Position numbers and translations under genes: made by a program. The notes beneath the pieces were generated by a model that searched no databases, had not been told where the DNA came from, and saw nothing but the letters and a program-made list of their open reading frames with translations. Shown piece after piece: positions 5,813 through 13,261 of a DNA stretch of 14,183 bases. The first letter of the stretch is position 1. Each line of letters begins with the position of its first letter. The DNA is from Paracoccaceae bacterium (GTDB taxonomy: Bacteria > Pseudomonadota > Alphaproteobacteria > Rhodobacterales > Rhodobacteraceae): the NCBI GenBank assembly GCA_009920815.1, contig RFZH01000036.1, positions 1 through 14,183 of the forward strand, given 5' to 3'.

Positions 5813-8800
5813 CTACTGGGCGGCATGCGCCAAAGATTTTGCTTTATCCAAAATGGATTTCCGCAATATTTCCCGTTGCTTGAACGCCTTTTCCAACGCT
5901 TCCATCTTAACTGGTCCGAACCCGCGTATTGTCATTGGCAATGTCAAAAGCTCGATCACATCTTGACGGTTAGCATCACAGATCTGATTCAAAGCCCAAT
6001 CGACGTCTTGGGAATAACTCTGGACCAGTTTGCGTTCCGCACGGCGTTCTGGATGGTATCCAAACACATCAAGCGGCGTCCCCCGCAAAATCCGCAGCGA
6101 CGCGAGGATCTTGAAACCTCTTAACATCGACGCACCATAGGCCTTTTTGACCGGACGACCGTTTGGACCAATTTTTGACAGAACGGGCGGCGCAAGATGA
6201 AACTGCAAATCGCCAACGTTATCAAATTGTTCCTTAGCTTTTTCTACGGTCGACAGATGAAGCCGCGCCACTTCGTATTCATCCTTATACGCCAGGACCT
6301 TGTGATAGGATTTAGCGACGATTTCCTTGATCTCAGGATCGATGATGCGATCCAATTTGCGCAAATATCGCTTTGCCAAACCAGCGCCCTGATAAGCGCG
6401 CAAATGATCTGCGCGATAGGAAATTTTTTGGTCCAGTGTCTTGGGCAAATCAACCACACTGTCATGAATTTGGGCTTTTGCATCACTGGGATACAAGACA
6501 GCCCAACGCCCTAAATCAAAAGCGCGGATATTCATTTCGACTTGTGCGCCATTTAAGGTCACAGCCTGTACGATGGCATCACGGGTAACAGGCACATATC
6601 CCATCTGCCATGCAGCGCCGAAAACCATCATATTTGAATAGATACTGTCCCCTAACATATCGCGGGCCAAGTTAGACGCATCAAAAAATGCAACACGGTC
6701 CTTTAAGCGCGCTTCAAGCGATAGAATCAATTGATCGTAAGGAATTTTGAATTCCGTGTTGCGGGTGAAATACCCTGTCACAATGTCATGATTATTGACC
6801 ACTGCCCCTGTCCGTCCGCTGGACGTAAGGCCGATGGTTTTAGCGCCCGCACTCACCACTAAATCGCCGCCGATCAACACATCTGTTTCGCCTGTCGCGA
6901 CGCGTATCGCGCTGATATCACTTGGGGAATTTGCAAGCCGGCAATGTATATGCACCGCGCCACCCTTTTGGGCCAGCCCCGCCATTTCCATCATACCTGC
7001 GCCTTTGCCGTCAATTTGGGCGGCTTGGGCCAAAATCGCGCCGATTGTAACAACACCCGTACCGCCAACGCCGGTGATGACGACGTTATGGGTTTTTCCT
7101 TGTGGAATTGAGGGCAAAACGGGTTCGGGCAAAGTTGGGATAACAAAATCACGTGCGCCGCGTTTCTTGGGCGTTGCGCCCTTAAACGTCACAAAGGATG
7201 GGCAAAACCCGTTTAAGCAGGAAAAATCCTTGTTGCATGCCGATTGATCGATCGCGCGCTTGCGCCCAAACTCGGTTTCAACGGGGACCAACGCAACACA
7301 GTTGGATTGCACGCCACAATCGCCACATCCTTCGCACACGTCGGTGTTAATGAAAATGCGTTGATCAGGATCAGGGAATTTGCCACGCTTACGACGGCGA
7401 CGTTTTTCGGCCGCGCAGGTTTGAACATACAACAACGCCGACACACCCTCGGTTTTAGACAAGCGATCTTGAACCGCCATTAATTGCGTCCGGTCATGTT
7501 TTTCGATGTCATGCGGAAACGCGTTTAGGTCTAATTCCTCTTTGTCATCATAGACTAGCACGACATTCTTAATGCCCATTGCTTGCAACTCTCGTGCGAT
7601 GCGCGGGGCGCTTAAACCACCGTCGTTGCCCTGTCCGCCAGTCATAGCAACCGCGTCATTAAATAGGATTTTATAAGTGATCGTCGTGTTTGCCGCCACT
7701 GCTGCACGAATGGCTTGAATACCAGAATGGTTATAGGTCCCATCACCGATGTTTTGAAAAACGTGTCCCCGCTTTGAAAACAGGGACTCGCCAATCCAAT
7801 TGGCCCCCTCGGCCCCCATGTGCGTAAAGCCAAGCGTTTTACGATCCATCCACTGTGACATGAAATGACACCCGATGCCCGCATAAGCGCGCGACCCTTC
7901 GGGAACTTTGGTGGATGAATTATGGGGACACCCCGCACAGAAATACGGCAGCCGCGCCGCCAATTCTGGCGCGTTGTCCGCGCGTTTTGCATCTGCGATT
8001 TGCTGCAAGGCACCGTTTATTTTTTCATTGCCACAGCCTTCTTCGATGAGAATTTCACCAATCGAAGACGCGATCTCCATCGGATCGAGCGCCATATCGG
8101 ATTTGAACAGCGCAACACCATTCTTTTTGGCGCCATAAATTCGCCGCCCTTGACGATCATCGAAAATAGCATCTTTTGCTTGGGGTTCGATCAGCTTGCG
8201 TTTTTCTTCGACAATAATGATCAGGTCCAATCCTTCGGCCCAATCGTGAAAACTGTCCGTATCAAGCGGCCAGGTTTGCACAATTTTATAGGTCGTAATT
8301 CCAAGGCGCTCGGCCTCTTGTGCATCAATGCCAAGTGCCGATAACGCATGAACAACATCAAGCCAATTTTTGCCCGCCGCCGCGATGCCTATTCTCGCAC
8401 CCGGTTTGCCCAACACGCGCCGATCAATTCGATTTGCCCGCGCAAATGCCCGTGCTGTATCAATTTTGTGATTGATCAAACGGGCTTCTTGCGCGGCTGG
8501 GGTATCAACCAGACGAATATTCAAACCACCCTCGGGCAAATCAATGGACGGCGTCACAAAGGACATGCGATGTGGATCACCATCGACAACGGATGTGACT
8601 TCTATCGTGTCTTTCATGGTTTTCAGACCAACCCACAAGCCAGAAAACCGTGACAGCGCATACCCATAATGTCCGTAATCCAGGATTTCTTGCACCCCTG
8701 CAGGGCTAATCACGGGCATGGATGCATCCACCATCGCCCAGTCGGATTGATGCAAGACTGTCGAGCTTTCACCAGTATGATCATCGCCCATCGCCATAAT

Positions 8801-9220
8801 CACGCCACCGTGTCTGGATGTGCCGGCCATATTCGCATGCCGCATCACATCGCCTGACCGATCCACCCCAGGACCTTTTCCATACCACAGGCCGAAAACG
8901 CCGTCGAATTTCCCCTCGCCGCGCAGTTCGGCCTGTTGACTCCCCCAGATTGCAGTCGCGGCTAAGTCTTCGTTAAGACCTTCTTGAAAAACGATATCAG
9001 AGGCCAGCAATTCTTTTTCAGCACGCCGCATCTGAAAATCAACCGCACCCAAAGGCGAACCACGATACCCCGTGCAATATCCTGCAGTATTAAGGCCTGC
9101 CGCCACGTCACGGGCTTTTTGCGCCAGCATTAAACGGATAAGCGCTTGGGTCCCGTTCAAAAGAACCTGTGTTTTGCCTAGATCATATTTGTCGGTCAAA
9201 GAAACTGCGTGCTGCGTCAT
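5813..9220 (-). CDS. Indolepyruvate:ferredoxin oxidoreductase, single-chain fused form
   Basis: This 1135-residue enzyme belongs to the 2-oxoacid:acceptor oxidoreductase family. It oxidatively decarboxylates aryl pyruvates such as indolepyruvate to acyl-CoA, using thiamine diphosphate and Fe-S clusters, typically in breakdown of aromatic amino acids. Order along the chain: a pyrimidine-binding alpha domain near residues 20-210; a second alpha-type segment with VEEKRKLIEPQ at 337-347; a TPP-binding domain with FCAGCPHNSST at 427-437 and GDGTYNHSG at 492-500; a cysteine cluster CEGCGDCGVQSNC at 629-641 plus Cys662, Cys668 and Cys673; and a gamma domain beginning VVITGVGGTGVVTIGAIL at 713-730. 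The C-terminal 300 residues are the DUF6537-type tail seen in proteobacterial versions. Archaeal enzymes split this into IorA and IorB. The ATG at 9220 is preceded by AGGGTGGA. It is divergent from a LysR gene across a 137-base gap with palindromes, suggesting regulation by that protein. The exact oxoacid is inferred from family naming. Confidence 0.93.
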   Translation of the reverse strand: MTQHAVSLTDKYDLGKTQVLLNGTQALIRLMLAQKARDVAAGLNTAGYCTGYRGSPLGAVDFQMRRAEKELLASDIVFQEGLNEDLAATAIWGSQQAELRGEGKFDGVFGLWYGKGPGVDRSGDVMRHANMAGTSRHGGVIMAMGDDHTGESSTVLHQSDWAMVDASMPVISPAGVQEILDYGHYGYALSRFSGLWVGLKTMKDTIEVTSVVDGDPHRMSFVTPSIDLPEGGLNIRLVDTPAAQEARLINHKIDTARAFARANRIDRRVLGKPGARIGIAAAGKNWLDVVHALSALGIDAQEAERLGITTYKIVQTWPLDTDSFHDWAEGLDLIIIVEEKRKLIEPQAKDAIFDDRQGRRIYGAKKNGVALFKSDMALDPMEIASSIGEILIEEGCGNEKINGALQQIADAKRADNAPELAARLPYFCAGCPHNSSTKVPEGSRAYAGIGCHFMSQWMDRKTLGFTHMGAEGANWIGESLFSKRGHVFQNIGDGTYNHSGIQAIRAAVAANTTITYKILFNDAVAMTGGQGNDGGLSAPRIARELQAMGIKNVVLVYDDKEELDLNAFPHDIEKHDRTQLMAVQDRLSKTEGVSALLYVQTCAAEKRRRRKRGKFPDPDQRIFINTDVCEGCGDCGVQSNCVALVPVETEFGRKRAIDQSACNKDFSCLNGFCPSFVTFKGATPKKRGARDFVIPTLPEPVLPSIPQGKTHNVVITGVGGTGVVTIGAILAQAAQIDGKGAGMMEMAGLAQKGGAVHIHCRLANSPSDISAIRVATGETDVLIGGDLVVSAGAKTIGLTSSGRTGAVVNNHDIVTGYFTRNTEFKIPYDQLILSLEARLKDRVAFFDASNLARDMLGDSIYSNMMVFGAAWQMGYVPVTRDAIVQAVTLNGAQVEMNIRAFDLGRWAVLYPSDAKAQIHDSVVDLPKTLDQKISYRADHLRAYQGAGLAKRYLRKLDRIIDPEIKEIVAKSYHKVLAYKDEYEVARLHLSTVEKAKEQFDNVGDLQFHLAPPVLSKIGPNGRPVKKAYGASMLRGFKILASLRILRGTPLDVFGYHPERRAERKLVQSYSQDVDWALNQICDANRQDVIELLTLPMTIRGFGPVKMEALEKAFKQREILRKSILDKAKSLAHAAQ

Positions 9221-9278
9221 CTTAGTCCACCCTGTTTTTTATCAATATTAGGTCAACAAATCTGACATAGCCAGAAAA

Positions 9279-9299
9279 TTTTGTTGATATCCAACAAAA
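9279..9299. promoter_or_regulatory. Candidate LysR operator: 8-bp inverted repeat in the divergent promoter region
   Basis: TTTTGTTG (9279-9286) and CAACAAAA (9292-9299) are perfect reverse complements around a 5-base centre. A further CAACAAA half site lies at 9254-9260, 38 bases from the same half site at 9292. LysR-type regulators usually bind dyads in the intergenic space shared with the divergent target, often one strong site and one weaker half site nearer the target promoter; this arrangement fits. A symmetric T-N11-A core is not present, so the match to the classical LysR box is only general. I could not pick clear -35/-10 elements. Confidence 0.5.
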
Positions 9300-9305
9300 G
9301 TCGTG

Positions 9306-9319
9306 ACATTGGGCAATGT
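9306..9319. promoter_or_regulatory. Second palindrome in the LysR/oxidoreductase intergenic region
   Basis: ACATTG (9306-9311) and CAATGT (9314-9319) form a perfect 6-bp dyad with a 2-base centre, about 24 bases from the centre of the larger repeat and 39 bases before the LysR start codon. It could be an autoregulatory site for the LysR gene or bind another factor. It differs in sequence from the larger repeat, so it is not a second copy of that site. Only the symmetry is observed. Confidence 0.35.
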
Positions 9320-9357
9320 TTCATAAGAATATCTAGAAAAATCAATGTGAGGTCGCG

Positions 9358-10266
9358 ATGGACTGGGATAAGCTTCGTATTTTTCACGCTGTTGCCGATG
9401 CGGGAAGTTTGACCCACGCAGGCGATGCACTGCGTTTGTCGCAATCCGCAGTATCGCGGCAAATCCGAGCGTTGGAAGAATCGTTAAACACGACGCTATT
9501 TCACCGACATGCGCGGGGATTGATTCTGACCGAACAAGGCGAATTATTGTTTGATGCGACATCGTCCATGGCAAAACGGCTGGACGCGGCAGCCGCCCGC
9601 ATACGCGACAGCGAAGAAGAAGTCTTTGGAGAACTGCGGGTGACAACCACGATCGGATTTGGATCGCTGTGGTTGGCGCCGCGTTTGCCGAAATTATATG
9701 AAAAATATCCAGAACTAAAAATTGACCTGATGTTGGAAGAACGGGTTTTAGACCTGCCGATGCGCGAAGCGGATGTCGCCATTCGTATGAAAGAACCCAG
9801 CCAAGCTGATTTGGTGCGCAAACGTCTTATGGGTGTTCGGATGCGGCTTTATGCGTCACCAAGCTATCTGAAAACGCATGGCGAACCGCTTAGCATCGAA
9901 GATATGTCAAAACATCGCCTAATCTGCCAAAACCCGAGATCAGCACAGGTGCAGGCGGGGTTATCGTTGGTTCAGAACCTAATGACCCAAGATATCCCTT
10001 CAATGCTCACAGTGAATAATTATTTTGGCGTCTTACAAGCGGTTATTCATGACTTGGGCATTGGGATTTTGCCTGACTATGTAACGCAAGACTTTGAAGG
10101 CGTTGTTCGCGTGCTGCCCGAGATTGAATCGGTCGAGGTTCCGGTTTATTTGGCCTATCCAGAAGAGCTAAGGCATTCAAAACGCGTCGATGCGTTCCGC
10201 GATTTTGTACAAGATGAAATCATCGAACATCGGCGTAAATTGCGCGAAGCCTCTGAAAATTCTTGA
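9358..10266 (+). CDS. LysR-type transcriptional regulator
   Basis: This 302-residue regulator has the standard LysR layout. The N-terminal winged helix-turn-helix spans about residues 1-65, with the core helix-turn-helix in SLTHAGDALRLSQSAVSRQI (residues 17-36) and LEESLNTTLFHRHARG after it. A linker helix follows, rich in Ala and Arg (MAKRLDAAAARIRDSEEEV), then an effector-binding periplasmic-binding-protein-like domain from about residue 92 (LRVTTTIGFGSLWLAPRLP) to the end. Length is typical. It is divergently arranged with the indolepyruvate oxidoreductase gene, the usual geometry of a LysR regulator and its target, and the intervening 137 bases contain two palindromes. Its effector may be the oxoacid substrate or a related aromatic compound, but that is inference. 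The ATG at 9358 follows a modest GTGAGG. A stem-loop begins 8 bases after its stop codon and an intrinsic terminator lies about 140 bases downstream. Confidence 0.94.
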   Translation: MDWDKLRIFHAVADAGSLTHAGDALRLSQSAVSRQIRALEESLNTTLFHRHARGLILTEQGELLFDATSSMAKRLDAAAARIRDSEEEVFGELRVTTTIGFGSLWLAPRLPKLYEKYPELKIDLMLEERVLDLPMREADVAIRMKEPSQADLVRKRLMGVRMRLYASPSYLKTHGEPLSIEDMSKHRLICQNPRSAQVQAGLSLVQNLMTQDIPSMLTVNNYFGVLQAVIHDLGIGILPDYVTQDFEGVVRVLPEIESVEVPVYLAYPEELRHSKRVDAFRDFVQDEIIEHRRKLREASENS

Positions 10267-10273
10267 TTTTTCA

Positions 10274-10296
10274 CGCTATGCACTCAGCGCATAGCG
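10274..10296. other. Stem-loop directly after the LysR gene
   Basis: CGCTATGC (10274-10281) and GCATAGCG (10289-10296) are perfect reverse complements with a 7-base loop, beginning 8 bases after the LysR stop. No T tract follows, so it is probably a 3'-end stabilising hairpin or part of a longer structured 3' UTR rather than the terminator. An 8-base palindrome GCAGCTGC at 10305-10312 lies shortly after it. Confidence 0.45.
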
Positions 10297-10359
10297 GGTA
10301 TGATGCAGCTGCGGCATAATGTGCCTTGATTATCAAAGCGACACATCCTAAACGGTCTC

Positions 10360-10433
10360 ATGAAAGCGTTGATTTGATCCGCTTTCATACCTCCCTGTTG
10401 GACTAAGGCCGAGCTTGTCTCGGCCCTTTTTTT
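10360..10433 (+). ncRNA. Candidate small RNA or structured 3' UTR ending in an intrinsic terminator
   Basis: The 303 bases between LysR and the broken HupE gene contain no plausible ORF. On the plus strand they hold a 9-bp perfect stem, ATGAAAGCG (10360-10368) with CGCTTTCAT (10380-10388), and an 11-base loop. A pyrimidine-rich linker with ACCTCCCTGTTGGAC follows, then the terminator at 10407-10433. Stem-loop, CU-rich single-stranded linker able to pair with Shine-Dalgarno sequences, and terminator hairpin with T tract is the classic layout of a bacterial base-pairing RNA of about 74 bases. A weak promoter may lie upstream (TTGATT at 10326-10331, TAAACG at 10349-10354, spacing 17), which would start the RNA at the first stem. 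Alternatively it is processed from the LysR message. I do not recognise a named RNA family. Nothing further was seen at 10434-10569. Confidence 0.45.
10407..10433 (+). terminator. Rho-independent terminator
   Basis: GGCCGAG (10407-10413) and CTCGGCC (10419-10425) form a perfect GC-rich 7-bp stem with loop CTTGT, followed by C and seven T (10427-10433). It terminates plus-strand transcription, from the LysR gene and/or the candidate small RNA just upstream. No T tract follows on the minus strand, so it does not serve the HupE gene. Confidence 0.9.
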
Positions 10434-10569
10434 GCCGCGACGCATGTTCTATGATTGAAAACAACGCGTTTTAGGGTTCAGTAAAAAGAACGCGATGGGG
10501 GCTTGCCCAGCCATGGCAACACATCTCACGGTTAGCAAGTCGATCTGGCAGGCGAACTAAATGGCGCGA

Positions 10570-11582
10570 TCATAAAAACACACGTTCAAAGAACCACCAA
10601 GCGCCAATTAGCCCGATCATCATTGATGCAGGGATTGCAATGCGGCCACGATACCAGGCACGTTTGCGAAACGCCACTCCAACCAATAAAAAGGCAATGA
10701 TAATCACCACGATCTGACCGAATTCAACGCCGAGGTTGAAACCGATTAAAGCAGGAATGAACTGATCCCTTGGCAGGCCGAATTCACCCAGTACCGAGGC
10801 AAATCCTAGACCATGTAAAAGCCCAAAGCAAAACACCACCAGCGGTCGCCATGTATGCAAACGATTTGAAAGTACGTTCTCGACAGCGATAAACACAATT
10901 GAGGCTGCAATCAAAGGTTCGACCACACTTGGCGTAACCACAACCCACCCCAGCGCTCCAGCCGCAAGCGTAATCGTATGCGCAACGGTAAAGGCAGAAA
11001 TTTGCCAGATCAAAGCGCGAAAACCCGCCGCCAAGAAAAATAACCCTAGGACAAATAAAATATGATCCAAACCTTTGGGAATGATGTGGTCAAATCCGAT
11101 GGGAATATATTCGAAAAAAGTCTCCCATGCGGTTTTGGGTTCTACAGCCCCTAGGCGCAGCATTTCTTGGCTGAGCGCACCGTTTTCCAAATATTCCGTA
11201 AGACCATTCTCGGGACCGATTTGTCGCACGACAAGTCCACCGTATTCACGTTTATCGCAGTTATGTTTTGCGAAATTATCGGCCAATTTTCCATAATACG
11301 TTCGCTAAGCTGTGCCGCAGACAAGGCGCGCAACTGTGTGTAAGCGTCCGCCTGATCCGCGTCATCGGTATCAGAAACATTGGCCAAGTCTATCCCCGCT
11401 AGGATGGCTTCAGCATTTAAGCGAATATTTATATTGGCATAGGTCCAATACAGCTCTACATCGGCCACTGCTGGAATTACTTCATGTGCGCGACTTGGCA
11501 AAGCGGCAGTAATGCATAAGATACAGGCCACAATCGTTTGCAGGAGTATCTGACGCATGTTGCGCAATTTTAAAATTATCAT
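10570..11582 (-). pseudogene. HupE/UreJ-family membrane protein gene, broken by a frameshift with probable internal deletion
   Basis: Two reading frames together make one HupE/UreJ_2-type protein. The upstream frame, from ATG at 11582, encodes a signal peptide and the start of an extracytoplasmic domain (HEVIPAVADV, RLNAEAILAGIDL, LRALSAAQLSERIMENW). It remains open to 11151, but its later residues look like nonsense. The downstream frame, open from about 11286 to TGA at 10572-10570, becomes family-like at YGGLVVRQIGPENG and carries the membrane domain: IPKGLDHILFVLGLFFLAAG, FTVAHTITLAAGALG, FGLLHGLGFASVLGEFGLP and a final WWFFERVFL, six or seven membrane segments. The downstream frame is -1 to the first, which fits loss of 3n+1 bases. 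From memory of the family roughly 45-60 residues between the two parts seem to be missing, pointing to a deletion rather than a single-base slip. The start at 11582 is chosen because AAGAGGG sits 5 bases upstream. The intact protein would probably handle Ni, Co or another metal; that role is family-based inference. Confidence 0.8.
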
Positions 11583-12369
11583 AATTGCCCTCTTACCTCT
11601 ATTGTGCCCGCTGAGCAGTTTTGCACATGAACTGTGGATTGATACGCCTGATTTCACCCCAAAGACCAGCCAAGATATTCCCATTGAATTGCGAAATGGT
11701 GAAATGTTCAAGGGCATAAACCTGTCCTTTTTCAATACCAGGGTGAACGCGCTTTATTTTGACATGACCGAACGCGTTGATGCCGCGTCGCGCATGGGGG
11801 ATATACCCGCAATGACCGTGCCCGGACAAAGCGACGGCTTGCTGCGGGTTGTTTATATCAGCAATCCTGACACACTGACCTATGCGAAATGGGAAAAATT
11901 TGTTGCATTCACAAATCATAAAGACGCGGTTTGGGCACAAAAGGACCACATAGAAAACGGTTTTCCAAATGAGGCGTTCAAAGAAGAATACATCCGTTTT
12001 TCAAAAGCTTTGATAGGTGTGGGCAATGCACGAGGGTCCGACACAGTTTTCGGTTTGGAGATTGAAATAACCGCGCTGGCCAACCCCTATACCGATGATG
12101 TCACACAAGGCTTGCCAGTCATAGTTCATTACGACAGTGCGCCACGCGCCCTTGCACAGATCGAAGTCTTTGAACGCGATCCACACGGGAAAGCACAATC
12201 TTTCATGATCAGAACTGACGCGATGGGGCGCGCGACAGTGCCGGTAAAATCAGGTCATACCTATCTGCTGGACAGTGTCGTCTTGCGCCCTGCCCCAAAG
12301 CGCGATAGCACGCAAGACAATCTCTATTGGCAATCGCTCTGGGCGGCATTGACATTTAAGGTACCCTAA
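11557..12369 (+). CDS. DUF4198-type periplasmic protein, possibly metal-related
   Basis: This 270-residue protein has a Sec signal peptide: MLRNFK, a hydrophobic core through residue 19, and likely cleavage after Ala23 (Ser-Phe-Ala before His24), leaving a mature N terminus of His-Glu-Leu-Trp. The HELW beginning and the GHTYLLDSVVLRPAP and SLWAALTFKVP ending match the DUF4198 family (PF10670), related to NikM-like extracytoplasmic components of nickel/cobalt uptake. No membrane segment follows the signal peptide, so the product should be soluble in the periplasm. AGGAG at 11542-11546 lies 10 bases before the ATG at 11557, and no other start gives a signal peptide. Its first 26 bases overlap, head to head, the start of the divergent HupE-family gene. 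Its stop codon is directly followed by the psuK start with no gap, so the three plus-strand genes are probably one operon. Metal binding is inferred from family and neighbour, not shown. Confidence 0.82.
   Translation: MLRNFKIIIIALLPLLCPLSSFAHELWIDTPDFTPKTSQDIPIELRNGEMFKGINLSFFNTRVNALYFDMTERVDAASRMGDIPAMTVPGQSDGLLRVVYISNPDTLTYAKWEKFVAFTNHKDAVWAQKDHIENGFPNEAFKEEYIRFSKALIGVGNARGSDTVFGLEIEITALANPYTDDVTQGLPVIVHYDSAPRALAQIEVFERDPHGKAQSFMIRTDAMGRATVPVKSGHTYLLDSVVLRPAPKRDSTQDNLYWQSLWAALTFKVP
11588..11594 (-). promoter_or_regulatory. Shine-Dalgarno that decides the HupE-family start
   Basis: On the minus strand AAGAGGG is followed by CAATT and ATG at 11582-11580. The other candidate ATG at 11558-11556 has no such site. 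This site lies inside the coding sequence of the divergent DUF4198 gene and shows that the two 5' ends overlap. Confidence 0.6.
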
Positions 12370-13260
12370 ATGACTTCACAGTCTCCTATTTGTATTGGAT
12401 CCGTCCTTTGGGATGTCATTGGACGCACAGATCGCACCATGCGATTGGGCCACGACGTGCCGGGGCGCATCACGCGGCTTGCCGGCGGTGTGGCCTATAA
12501 CATTGCCCAAGAGTTAACGCGCCTAAATCTTACCCCCATCCTTTTGACCAGCGTCGGAGAAGATGACGCCGGGCGCACATTGTTAAACCATTGTGCAAAA
12601 ATGGGAATGGTGACCGAACATGTTCATGTGTCTGCAACTTTGTCGACAGACGTCTACATGGCCATCGAGGCCGAAAATGGATTGATCGCCGCGATCGCCG
12701 ATGCCCATTCGCTAGAACAATCAGGGGATGCCATTCTTACCCCGCTCAGAAATGGCGCCTTGGGTGATGCAGAGCACCCCTTTTCGGGCCTAGTTATTAT
12801 AGATGGTAATTTAACCCTAGATCTGTTGTCGACGCTGGCGCAGGATCCTGTCTTGCGTGCCGCAGATGTCCGCATTGTTCCCGCCTCACCGGGTAAGGCG
12901 CATCGACTATCAGCATTTTTTGGCGTTTCGGGCGTGACGTTTTATGTCAATCGCTTTGAGGCCGAAATTTTATGCGATGCAAAATTTGACACCGCGCAGA
13001 GCGCAGCCGAGGCATTGGTTGCCCACGGTGCTGCACGCGCGGTTGTTACAGACGGAGCAATGCCTGCAAGTGACGCAACACGCGGCGCCTGCACCATTAC
13101 ATGCGCTGTGCCCACTGTAGAGCAGGTTCAGCGTGTCACTGGTGCAGGTGATACATTAGTTGCGGCGCACGTGGCCGCCGAATTGGACAAGTGTGATCGC
13201 GAAACGGCCCTTTTGCGGGCTGTCACCGAGGCCAGCAAATACGTAGAGGGTCGCTTATAG
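12370..13260 (+). CDS. psuK: PfkB-family sugar kinase, probable pseudouridine kinase
   Basis: This 296-residue protein is a ribokinase/PfkB-type kinase. Features in order: the N-terminal ICIGSVLWDVIGR (residues 7-19, with the substrate-binding Asp), the LAGGVAYNIAQEL segment at 38-49 (first PfkB signature region), NRFEAE at 194-199 (the N-x-x-E type motif for Mg/ATP binding), and VTGAGDTLVAAHVAAEL at 256-272 (second PfkB signature, catalytic Asp261 in GAGD). Alone this only says sugar or nucleoside kinase. The assignment to pseudouridine comes from the next gene, psuG, one base downstream. Together they phosphorylate pseudouridine and split the product to uracil and ribose 5-phosphate, recycling nucleoside from RNA turnover. 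The ATG directly follows the stop of the DUF4198 gene (TAAATG), so the genes are likely co-transcribed and translationally coupled. Length is typical. Confidence 0.88.
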   Translation: MTSQSPICIGSVLWDVIGRTDRTMRLGHDVPGRITRLAGGVAYNIAQELTRLNLTPILLTSVGEDDAGRTLLNHCAKMGMVTEHVHVSATLSTDVYMAIEAENGLIAAIADAHSLEQSGDAILTPLRNGALGDAEHPFSGLVIIDGNLTLDLLSTLAQDPVLRAADVRIVPASPGKAHRLSAFFGVSGVTFYVNRFEAEILCDAKFDTAQSAAEALVAHGAARAVVTDGAMPASDATRGACTITCAVPTVEQVQRVTGAGDTLVAAHVAAELDKCDRETALLRAVTEASKYVEGRL

Positions 13261-13261
13261 A

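Noticed and set aside
11151..11290. Programmed -1 frameshift joining the two HupE-family frames.
   Set aside because: No X-XXY-YYZ slippery heptamer in the correct phase was seen in the overlap, and the combined product would still lack an internal stretch. Deletion is simpler.
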